Source: Firm-13 sp964579245
GTDB taxonomy: Bacteria > Bacillota > Clostridia > Saccharofermentanales > Saccharofermentanaceae
Length of the DNA stretch: 42,563 bases
NCBI GenBank assembly: GCA_964579245.1
Contig: CAZOFY010000016.1
Span: 1 to 42,563, forward strand
Direction: 5' to 3'
Under the pieces are notes generated by a model. It was not told the DNA's origin, searched no databases, and was given only the letters and a program-made list of their open reading frames with translations. The translations under genes were made by a program, and so were the position numbers. Positions 1 to 6,337 of the stretch are shown in pieces; the stretch's first letter is position 1; the number at the start of each line of letters is the position of its first letter.

Positions 1-2
1 TA

Positions 3-1382
3 AGGCTCAAGCATCGCTACCTCGATCTTCGCAACAAGAAGGTCCGGGACAATATGATTTTCCGTTCCGAGGTCATCAGCTTTCTGCGAAGCAAAATGAC
101 GGACATGGGATTTCTGGAGATCCAGACTCCGATCCTGAGCGCCTCTTCTCCCGAGGGTGCACGAGACTATATCGTTCCTTCGAGAAAGTTCAAGGGTAAG
201 TTCTACGCGCTGCCGCAGGCTCCGCAGCAGCATAAGCAGCTTCTGATGGTCTCGGGTTTCGACAAGTATTTCCAGATTGCTCCTTGCTTCCGCGATGAGG
301 ACTCCAGAGCCGACCGCTCTCCGGGCGAGTTCTATCAGCTTGATTTCGAGATGAGCTTCGCGACGCAGGAGGATGTTTTCCGTGTGGGCGAGGAGGTACT
401 AACGGCCGCTTTTGAGAAGTTCTCGCCGGAGGGTGCCGTTGTCACGAGCGCACCGTATCCGGTCATCCCCTACAAGCAGGCGATGCTGGAGTTCGGAACC
501 GATAAGCCCGATCTTCGGAACCCGCTCCGGATTTTTGATGTGACGGAATTCTTTTCGCGCTGTGCCTTTAAGCCTTTCCATGGAAAGACCGTCCGCGCGA
601 TCAAGGTTCACGCGGATATGACCAAGGGCTTCCACGAGAAGCTTCTTCAATTCGCACAGTCGATCGGCATGGGCGGATTAGGCTACCTCGAGGTCGCTCT
701 TGATCTGTCATTCAAGGGACCGATTGACAAGTTCATTCCCGACGAGATGAAGACCGAGATTCGCGAACAGGGCGCACTGGACGCCGGTGACACTGTGTTC
801 TTCATCGCCGACAAGGAGGATCGCGCGAATCTGTACGCGGGACAGATCCGTACCGAGTTGGGCACCCGTCTCGATCTGATCGAAAAGAACGCATATCGCT
901 TCTGCTTTGTAAACGACTTCCCGATGTATGAGTACGATAAAGAAGAGAAGAAGATTATCTTCACGCATAACCCTTTCTCCATGCCGCAGGGGGGGCTTGT
1001 GGCTCTTCTCGAAAAGGACCCTCTCGAGATTCTCGCCTACCAATATGATATCGTCTGCAATGGAGTCGAATTATCCTCAGGTGCGGTCCGTAACCACAAT
1101 CTCGAAATCATGGTCAAGGCTTTCGAGATTGCCGGATACACGGAAGAGGATCTCAAGTTGAAGTTCGGTGCATTATACAATGCATTCCAATACGGCGCTC
1201 CGCCGCACGCCGGCATGGCACCAGGAGTTGACCGCATGATCATGCTCCTGCGAAATGAAGAGAATATTCGTGAAGTCATCGTGTTTCCGATGAACGGGAA
1301 CGCGCAAGACCTGATGTGCGATGCGCCGAACGAGGTATCGGAAAAACAGCTTCGGGAAGTTCATATTAAGATCAGAAGCTGA
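3..1382 (+). CDS. aspS: Aspartate--tRNA ligase, C-terminal part (5' end outside window)
   Basis: Charges tRNA-Asp with aspartate in the cytosol. The reading frame is already open at base 3 (RLKHRYLDLRN, the class II motif 1 region), so the ATG at 54 is internal and the gene begins upstream of the window. About 459 residues are visible of a usual 590. Seen: the FRDEDSRADRSPGEFYQLD segment of motif 2, the bacteria-specific GAD insertion in the middle (around 600-900), motif 3 in GMAPGVDRMIMLL near the end, and the typical C-terminus EKQLREVHIKIRS. The missing N-terminus would carry the OB-fold anticodon-binding domain. A good intrinsic terminator follows, so rlmI is probably not part of the same transcript. 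The identification is secure. Whether the enzyme also charges tRNA-Asn cannot be told from this part. Confidence 0.97.
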   Translation, partial: RLKHRYLDLRNKKVRDNMIFRSEVISFLRSKMTDMGFLEIQTPILSASSPEGARDYIVPSRKFKGKFYALPQAPQQHKQLLMVSGFDKYFQIAPCFRDEDSRADRSPGEFYQLDFEMSFATQEDVFRVGEEVLTAAFEKFSPEGAVVTSAPYPVIPYKQAMLEFGTDKPDLRNPLRIFDVTEFFSRCAFKPFHGKTVRAIKVHADMTKGFHEKLLQFAQSIGMGGLGYLEVALDLSFKGPIDKFIPDEMKTEIREQGALDAGDTVFFIADKEDRANLYAGQIRTELGTRLDLIEKNAYRFCFVNDFPMYEYDKEEKKIIFTHNPFSMPQGGLVALLEKDPLEILAYQYDIVCNGVELSSGAVRNHNLEIMVKAFEIAGYTEEDLKLKFGALYNAFQYGAPPHAGMAPGVDRMIMLLRNEENIREVIVFPMNGNAQDLMCDAPNEVSEKQLREVHIKIRS

Positions 1383-1398
1383 GAATGAGTATCAGCAC

Positions 1399-1432
1399 AG
1401 CGGGTGCAGAGTAACGGCCACCCGCTTTTTTT
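1399..1432 (+). terminator. Intrinsic terminator of aspS
   Basis: A perfect 8-bp stem, AGCGGGTG (1399-1406) with CACCCGCT (1419-1426), has a 12-nt loop and is followed directly by a run of Ts. It lies 16 bases after the aspS stop codon and ends just before the rlmI ribosome binding site. Confidence 0.85.
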
Positions 1433-1445
1433 CGGAGGAAAGAAT

Positions 1446-2648
1446 ATGGAACTCGCAAAAGTCATCCTGAAAAAAGAAGAGGGCAGAACGCTTCGGGCCG
1501 GAGGCGCGTGGGTCTTTGATAATGAGATTGCATCGATCGATGGGACGTTCGAAAACGGCGGGCTCGTACGGGTCCACGCGTTCAATGATTTCTGCCTCGG
1601 TACGGGCTTTATCAATACCGCATCGAAAATCCGGATCCGGATGCTGAGCCGCTCGCAGACCGAGATCGTCGATGATGAATTCATCCGCCGGCGCGTGCGC
1701 GACGCGGTCGAGTACAGGAAGCACGTTGTCGACATGTCGAGCTGCCGGTTGATTTTCGGCGAAGCGGATTATCTGCCGGGGCTGGTTGTCGACAAGTTCT
1801 CCGACGTTCTGGTGGTCGAATCCTTAGCGCTCGGGATCGAGAGATATAAGCTTCTGATTCTTGGTGAACTCAAAGCCCTGCTTGCCGCAGAGGGCATGCC
1901 GATCCGCGGAATCTATGAACGTAGTGATGCGCCGGTTCGTGCGAAGGAAGGCATGGCCCCGGTGAAGGGCTTCATCGGCGAATCCTTTGACACGAATGTC
2001 GAGATTATAGAGAACGGCGTCCGTTTCCTCGTCGATGTGGCGGATGGGCAGAAGACCGGATTCTTCCTCGATCAGAAGATGAATCGCGCGGCGATAAGGT
2101 CGTTGTGCCCGGGGGCGAAGGTCCTTGACCTGTTTACCCATACGGGATCGTTCGGGCTCAATGCGGCGGCGGCCGGTGCTACAAGTGTCCTCGCCGTCGA
2201 CGCGTCCGAGACGGCGGTCCAAAGGGCGCGCGAGAACGCGGAGTTGAACGGTGTCAGCGATATTGTCACGGTACAGTGCGCGGATATTTTCGAGCTTCTT
2301 CCGGATCTCGAACGTAAGGGCGAAAAGTATGATGTGATCATTCTCGATCCGCCGGCCTTTGCGAAGAGCCGTGAGTCCGTAAAGAACGCGCGAAAAGGAT
2401 ACAAAGAAGTGAACCTTCGCGCGATGCGGCTATTGAAGGACGGGGGCTATCTCGCGACATGCTCCTGCTCGCACTTCATGACGCCTGAAATGTTCTACGA
2501 GACCGTGCTTGCCGCCTCGAAGGACGCACATAAGAGAATCCGCCAGATCGAGTACCGCACGCAGGCGGCGGATCATCCGATCCTGTGGCCGGAATCGGAA
2601 TCCTACTATCTGAAGTTCTATGTGCTGCAGGTAAGTTCGGAGAAATAG
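1446..2648 (+). CDS. rlmI: Class I SAM-dependent 23S rRNA methyltransferase, RlmI/YccW type
   Basis: Probably methylates a cytosine of 23S rRNA (m5C1962 in E. coli RlmI). The order is an N-terminal PUA-like RNA-binding region (about residues 1-75), a linker, then a Rossmann methyltransferase. Seen: DVADGQKTGFFLDQKMNR, the SAM loop VLDLFTHTGSFGLNAAAAGA, the catalytic-region motif LDPPAFAKSR, and CSCSHFMTPEMF with the C-terminal cysteine region. The ATG at 1446 is chosen over the upstream in-frame ATG at 1404 because GGAGG lies at 1435-1439 at normal spacing, and the upstream codon lies inside the aspS terminator. The length (400 aa) matches the family. The exact target base in this organism is inferred from the family. 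Confidence 0.93.
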   Translation: MELAKVILKKEEGRTLRAGGAWVFDNEIASIDGTFENGGLVRVHAFNDFCLGTGFINTASKIRIRMLSRSQTEIVDDEFIRRRVRDAVEYRKHVVDMSSCRLIFGEADYLPGLVVDKFSDVLVVESLALGIERYKLLILGELKALLAAEGMPIRGIYERSDAPVRAKEGMAPVKGFIGESFDTNVEIIENGVRFLVDVADGQKTGFFLDQKMNRAAIRSLCPGAKVLDLFTHTGSFGLNAAAAGATSVLAVDASETAVQRARENAELNGVSDIVTVQCADIFELLPDLERKGEKYDVIILDPPAFAKSRESVKNARKGYKEVNLRAMRLLKDGGYLATCSCSHFMTPEMFYETVLAASKDAHKRIRQIEYRTQAADHPILWPESESYYLKFYVLQVSSEK

Positions 2649-2838
2649 ATGCCGTAGGGGGTCGTCAATATGCTCAACATGGTGAAGGGATGCTCGGTAC
2701 CAGGATGGCTGGGGTTCGACGGTACTCAACGCGTCGTTGACACCTAATATGTCGCGAAAAATCCGGATTCTACGATGCGTCGATAGGAGATGCTCCATTG
2801 CCGGCGTATGATAGAAGAAAACGAACGAGGTGCATCGC

Positions 2839-3717
2839 ATGGATAATCAGGAATTCGGAAGACGGATCGCAGAAGCGAGAAAAAAGAACGGGATGACACA
2901 GAAAGACCTCGCCGAACGGCTCGACGTGACAGACAAGGCTGTCTCAAAATGGGAGTGTGGCAAGGGCTTCCCGGAGATCACACTCCTGCCGAAGCTGTCA
3001 CGGGTTCTCGGGATCAAGCCGGAGGATCTTCTGACAGATAAGTCAGCAACGGCCGAAAACATCCCCGCCAACGCCGAAACCGGTGAGTCGCAGATCGCGT
3101 CCGTCGACCCGCAGGTAGAACTTGTCACCAGTGTCATCCGTTATTCGGGAGAGCAGCAGTATCGCAAACTCTCGCGGCTGGTGTTCCCGATCATCTGCGG
3201 CGCTCTGGGGCTCGCGGCGTTTGTCTGTGCACTTGTAGATTTCTGCCTTACACAGTCGCTCACCTGGTCGCGCTTTCCCCTGTCGGCGCTTCTTTTCTGC
3301 TTCGTCGTACTTCTCCCGATCTTCCTTCTGAAAAAACATCGGACAGCTTTTGGAGCTGCTGTATTTTTCGCTGGCCTGGTTCCTTTTCTCTTCTATATCG
3401 AGACGCTCGTTTCTGCGAAGGGCTGGGTGATCGGTCTTGCCCTGCCGATCGCGGCGATGACGGCAGGTTGCACGGCGCTCACGATCTGGTTGTTTCTGTA
3501 CTCGAAGGTCGATCGTCTCATTGCCGCCGCAATCGTTTTTGCGGATACCGGTGTTGCGATGAACTTTCTGATCAACGAGATTGTCATGCGATATCTCGAC
3601 AAACAGTATTTCAACATCTCGGTTATGATCACGGCGACCGGCTTTGGAGCGGCAGCCATTGTACTTCTGGTCATTGCTTTATCGAGACGTGCGGCCATGA
3701 AGAAGGCGAAGAAATAA
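2839..3717 (+). CDS. XRE-family HTH regulator with C-terminal membrane domain
   Basis: Residues 1-65 form a classic Cro/C1-type helix-turn-helix (GMTQKDLAERLDVTDKAVSK, then WE.GK.FPE). A short linker and about 175 residues with roughly six hydrophobic helices follow, so the DNA-binding head is tethered to the membrane. The ligand and target genes are unknown. The ATG at 2839 is preferred over the GTG at 2830 because ACGAGG (2825-2830) sits 8 bases before it; the same spacing precedes marR. A possible -10 box, TATGAT, lies at 2807-2812 without a good -35. The gene at 33942-34769 has the same architecture, and the two C-terminal domains align (a tryptophan before the second helix, then a shared W-x-I-x-LALPI stretch). 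Membrane-anchored XRE regulators are common in Clostridia, often beside ABC transporters, but none adjoins this one. Confidence 0.85.
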   Translation: MDNQEFGRRIAEARKKNGMTQKDLAERLDVTDKAVSKWECGKGFPEITLLPKLSRVLGIKPEDLLTDKSATAENIPANAETGESQIASVDPQVELVTSVIRYSGEQQYRKLSRLVFPIICGALGLAAFVCALVDFCLTQSLTWSRFPLSALLFCFVVLLPIFLLKKHRTAFGAAVFFAGLVPFLFYIETLVSAKGWVIGLALPIAAMTAGCTALTIWLFLYSKVDRLIAAAIVFADTGVAMNFLINEIVMRYLDKQYFNISVMITATGFGAAAIVLLVIALSRRAAMKKAKK

Positions 3718-3726
3718 GGCGGAGTC

Positions 3727-3788
3727 TTACACGCGAGAATGCCCGTATTCCATTGGTGACCGTCCTTTTGCTAGACATGCGGGACGGT
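3727..3788 (+). repeat. Dispersed repeat, copy 1
   Basis: The block ACACGCGAGAATGCCCGT (3729-3746) is followed by a hairpin, ACCGTCC (3759-3765) with GGACGGT (3782-3788). The same arrangement recurs at 6215-6281; the 18-bp blocks differ by two transitions. Each copy lies downstream of a plus-strand gene, here the XRE regulator. It may double as a weak terminator, though no clear T-run follows this copy. Confidence 0.6.
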
Positions 3789-3909
3789 TACTTATTCTGA
3801 CTTTAGTCAGTTGGGCGCCAACGAGCGCGAAATATGAAACCACCTGCTATGCGGGTGGCGGGCAAGAGGTTATACCAGAGAAATCACCCTTCTTCATAGA
3901 ACAGAGGGG

Positions 3910-4055
3910 TTCAGGCTTCTAAGCATAGAAAACGGGTCCTCTGTTAGGTTGCCGCAAGCGCCGGCGGAGCAAAGATATTCAAGCCTCTAAACATTGGAAA
4001 TGGATCTTAAACACATTTCCTCTCATTGAAAACAGACCCTGAACACGTTTTCTCT
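3910..4055 (+). repeat. 68-bp direct repeat and 32-bp tandem hairpin repeat
   Basis: The sequence at 3910-3940 recurs at 3978-4008 with 8 changes in 31, nearly all transitions. The sequence at 3992-4023 is repeated directly next to itself at 4024-4055 with 8 changes, all transitions. Both 32-bp units form a hairpin: GGAAATG/CATTTCC (3996-4002 with 4014-4020) in the first, GAAAAC/GTTTTC (4028-4033 with 4047-4052) in the second. Two of the pairs are exchanged coordinately, G-C for A-T and T-A for C-G. That pattern suggests selection on the folded form. Confidence 0.6.
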
Positions 4056-4059
4056 CGTT

Positions 4060-4373
4060 GATTACCTACTCAATCGACGAAGTACGGCTTTTAGTATGTG
4101 CGTCAATGAGCAATAAAGATAAAATTTGTCAATGATTACCTACTGAATCGGCGAAAAACCGTTTCCGGCATGCTAGTCATTGAATAATAAACGCCTTGTT
4201 TGTCAATGATTACCTACTAAATTAAAAGAAATAGAGATTTAGTAGGTATTGGAGTATGAAGCCACGTTATTTCTGCGCAATGATTACCATCAAAAGCTTC
4301 CGGAATCAATCATTTAGCATGTATTAGAATATCGAGTAACGTGATAATTCGTCATTTCTTGTCAATAATTACC
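4060..4373. repeat. Degenerate 74-bp tandem array, each unit palindromic
   Basis: GATTACC(TACT) begins at 4060, 4134, 4208 and 4282, exactly 74 bases apart, and a decayed AATTACC follows at 4367, 85 bases on. The best conserved block is GTCAATGATTACCTACT; the rest of each unit diverges. Several units hold their own inverted repeat: TCAATGA/TCATTGA (4129-4135, 4177-4183), TACCTACTAAAT/ATTTAGTAGGTA (4211-4222, 4237-4248) and AATGATT/AATCATT (4279-4285, 4308-4314). The constant period and the decay along the array argue against CRISPR. The function is not recognised. Confidence 0.65.
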
Positions 4374-4698
4374 GTTTTAGAAGGCTGTTTTCTGTCTTTT
4401 GGTATGTATAACTATGTGGTGCTCCTGGGTTTCTTTTCAATGAAGCATATCTACTTGATTATCCTCTAAAAGAATACGACGACCCTTTTACGGGCAGCAA
4501 GGAGTACACAAGGGTCTCTTCAATGGACATGCCAAAGCGCCAATTACTCTAGAGGCTTGAACGAATGTGAAAAGCCGACGCCTTTAGACGATGGCAACTA
4601 ACAAGGCATATAAACCTTGGGAATAACACCCGTTTGACGGGTGGATATGCGTCAGATTACGTTTATTACAAGATATCGCTGGATAACTCCATTAAAAA

Positions 4699-4748
4699 TA
4701 CGATAATCGTAATAAATAATTTCACAGATAGTACGACTGTCGTATAAT
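4699..4748 (+). promoter_or_regulatory. marR promoter with two matching palindromic operators
   Basis: The -35 TTCACA (4721-4726) and -10 TATAAT (4743-4748) are 16 bases apart. Two 13-bp palindromes of the form TACGAY-N-RTCGTA lie at 4699-4711 (TACGATAATCGTA) and 4732-4744 (TACGACTGTCGTA), 33 bp centre to centre, about three helical turns. The second fills the -35/-10 spacer and overlaps the -10. Inference: the MarR protein encoded next binds both and represses its own operon. Confidence 0.75.
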
Positions 4749-4771
4749 AAAACCGAAACGAGGTGAATGAC

Positions 4772-5221
4772 ATGGGATATCCGATACAAGAAGAAGAGAT
4801 TGCACGCTTTGACGGGATTTACCATAAGCTGCTTCGGGCTAACCGCGAGTCCAATCTGGTATATCCGGAGGTGCTGAAGCGCCTCACGATGATTGATATC
4901 TCTGTTCTCAGTATTGCCGCGACAAATCCTTCGATCATTATCCGTGAGATTGCCGGCAAACTCGGAATTCCCAACAGTACACTCACGAGCTCGATCAACC
5001 GTCTGGAGAAGCAGGCAATTGCCTCACGGGTAATCAGTCCCCGCGACCGGAGATCGTTCTGCCTTGTATTGACGGAAAAGGGTCACGCTATCCAGAAGAT
5101 ACACACGGATTTCGAGAAGGCATATTTTCGGACCATTCTGGAGAAACTACCCTCCAGGGAGAAGAGAGATACCCTGATGGATCTGCTTGAGACCATCGCA
5201 GACGCGGCGGCGGAAGGATAA
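4772..5221 (+). CDS. MarR-family transcriptional regulator
   Basis: A winged-helix regulator of 149 aa, the usual MarR length. Seen: the recognition region IREIAGKLGIPNSTLTSSIN, then the wing RVISPRDRRSFCLVLTEKG with the Asp-Arg pair that contacts DNA in this family. It likely binds as a dimer and is released by a small ligand, which cannot be named from sequence. The ATG at 4772 is chosen over the GTG at 4763 because ACGAGG at 4758-4763 would overlap the GTG. Its promoter holds two identical-type palindromes, so autoregulation is likely. The hydrolase starts 7 bases after its stop codon, so the two form an operon and the hydrolase is the probable regulated function. Confidence 0.9.
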   Translation: MGYPIQEEEIARFDGIYHKLLRANRESNLVYPEVLKRLTMIDISVLSIAATNPSIIIREIAGKLGIPNSTLTSSINRLEKQAIASRVISPRDRRSFCLVLTEKGHAIQKIHTDFEKAYFRTILEKLPSREKRDTLMDLLETIADAAAEG

Positions 5222-5228
5222 AACAAGG

Positions 5229-6149
5229 ATGGATCCGATGATGGAAATGCTTGATATCGGCAGCGCTAGGATTGCCTGTCAACGGTTCGGCTCGGGTAAG
5301 CGGACAATCGTTATCGATACCGCCCTGGGCGCATGTTCTGCGGAATGGTGGCATATCGCGGAACGTCTCGGACGGCATAGTCAGGTGATTGTATTCGATC
5401 GAGCCGGATACGGAGACAGCTCTTTTTCTTCTCTGGAACGAACGCCCGTCAATGTGGCCTCTGAACTAAAATCACTCCTCGATCAGCTTCATATCGAGAG
5501 AAATATCCTTCTCGTCGGGCATTCACAAGGGGGATTGTATGTGGTACAATTTGCACTCTTGTATCCGGAGTATGTGGACGGGCTCGTTCTTCTGGATCCC
5601 GCGACGCCATTTGACGCTGAATTCAAAGACTCTCTCTCCCGCAAGGAGTATAAACAGAGCGGAGTTGACAAGACGGCTTCCTTCAAGCTTGGAGAGGTGA
5701 TTGCCTCCCTCGGACTCGGATTCGCTATTCAGCCGCTTCTTGCGAAAAGCCCACCCTTCTACTATCACGAATTCCCGCCTGAGACAAGATCGTACCTGCT
5801 GCGAAGCCTGAGCAACCGGAACACATATAAGACCGCGCTGTCCGAGTATGCATTCTCACACAGCGACACACACACGAAGCAAATCTCACAAGGAATCTTT
5901 TCCGCGGCGCTCCGGGATCTTCCGATCAAGATAATCACGCACGACAGCGACTTCTATGTGAAAGAACTTGAGTCGTTTGGCGGAATGGATACGAAGACCG
6001 CCGCGAAGATCGAAGCTCTCTGGCAACAGATTATGACCAGATTTCTCCTGCTGTCCCGTAACAGCGAGCACATCGTCGCGCCCCATAGCGGGCACTACAT
6101 CCATTTGACAGATGAAGAGCTTCTGATCTGCGCAGTGGAAATGATGTAG
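5229..6149 (+). CDS. Alpha/beta-fold hydrolase
   Basis: A 306-aa hydrolase of the alpha/beta fold. Seen: the oxyanion-side region DTALGACSAEWW, strand-loop VIVFDRAGYGDSS, the nucleophile elbow GHSQGG with Ser as nucleophile (about residue 97), LVLLDPATP after the next strand, and a C-terminal HSGHYIHL that supplies the catalytic His. There is no signal peptide, so it is cytosolic. The substrate is unknown; esterases, lactonases and C-C hydrolases share this pattern. The start at 5229 follows GGAAGG (5212-5217) inside the end of marR; later ATGs at 5238 and 5241 are possible. Co-transcription with marR suggests a ligand-induced detoxification or catabolic role (inference). A terminator-like hairpin follows. 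Confidence 0.85.
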   Translation: MDPMMEMLDIGSARIACQRFGSGKRTIVIDTALGACSAEWWHIAERLGRHSQVIVFDRAGYGDSSFSSLERTPVNVASELKSLLDQLHIERNILLVGHSQGGLYVVQFALLYPEYVDGLVLLDPATPFDAEFKDSLSRKEYKQSGVDKTASFKLGEVIASLGLGFAIQPLLAKSPPFYYHEFPPETRSYLLRSLSNRNTYKTALSEYAFSHSDTHTKQISQGIFSAALRDLPIKIITHDSDFYVKELESFGGMDTKTAAKIEALWQQIMTRFLLLSRNSEHIVAPHSGHYIHLTDEELLICAVEMM

Positions 6150-6214
6150 ATCACTGCATCAGGAATAATAATAACGATATTGGATTTTACATGAACCTCT
6201 CAACATCGCCTATT

Positions 6215-6281
6215 TCACACGCGAAAATGTCCGTTTCACAAGTAAAGCCGTCCCTTCTGCACAGATAGCAGGGACAGCTTT
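6215..6281 (+). repeat. Dispersed repeat, copy 2
   Basis: ACACGCGAAAATGTCCGT (6217-6234) matches 16 of 18 bases of the block at 3729-3746 and, like it, leads into a GTCC/GGAC hairpin after about a dozen bases. In this copy the hairpin is stronger and serves as a terminator. The two copies bracket the repeat region plus marR and the hydrolase. Confidence 0.6.
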
Positions 6282-6290
6282 CTCTTTTGT
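6244..6290 (+). terminator. Intrinsic terminator after the marR-hydrolase operon
   Basis: AAAGCCGTCCCT (6244-6255) pairs with AGGGACAGCTTT (6270-6281) at 11 of 12 positions and is followed by CTCTTTTGTATTT. Confidence 0.7.
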
Positions 6291-6337
6291 ATTTATTCTT
6301 GCAGCAACAGCTGAAATGAATACGAGGAGCGCGTAAT

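Larger units (their letters stand above)
3840..4643. mobile_element. Candidate non-autonomous IS200/IS605-like element
   Basis: The left end carries an 8-bp stem with a 3-base loop, CCACCTGC/GCGGGTGG at 3840-3858 with one T-G pair, just after AAATATGAAA. The right end carries CACCCG/CGGGTG around TTTGA at 4627-4643, followed by GATATGCGTCA. Subterminal hairpins at each end, rather than long inverted repeats, are typical of IS200/IS605 elements. The last 70 bases also fold into two more stems (GCCGACG/CGATGGC at 4574-4595, CAAGG/CCTTG at 4602-4619), reminiscent of the structured right-end RNA of TnpB elements. No tnpA or tnpB frame is present, so if real it is a deletion derivative mobilised in trans. 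Boundaries and cleavage sites are not established. Confidence 0.38.
3718..4771. other. Gene-poor region with hairpins and repeats
   Basis: This stretch has no open frame of at least 60 codons that reads like a protein. It contains one copy of a dispersed repeat (3727-3788), a pair of IS200/IS605-like terminal hairpins (3840-3858 and 4627-4643), a 68-bp direct repeat and a 32-bp tandem repeat that fold into hairpins, a degenerate 74-bp tandem array (4060-4373), and further hairpins at 4574-4619. The marR promoter follows at 4699-4748. An 8-bp inverted repeat AACAGAGG/CCTCTGTT lies at 3900-3907 and 3938-3945. The density of paired elements suggests a structured RNA or a single-strand-transposed element rather than ordinary intergenic DNA. 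Confidence 0.8.

Noticed and set aside
2737..2742. TTGACA as a promoter for the first XRE gene
   Set aside because: No acceptable -10 box lies 16-18 bases downstream.
2706..2745. tmRNA 5' end or tRNA T-arm at GGGGTTCGACGG
   Set aside because: No matching acceptor stem, cloverleaf or tag-coding region could be paired around it.
4060..4373. CRISPR array
   Set aside because: The repeated block is only about 17 bp and degenerate, the period is a constant 74, the units are palindromic across their length, and no cas gene is near.
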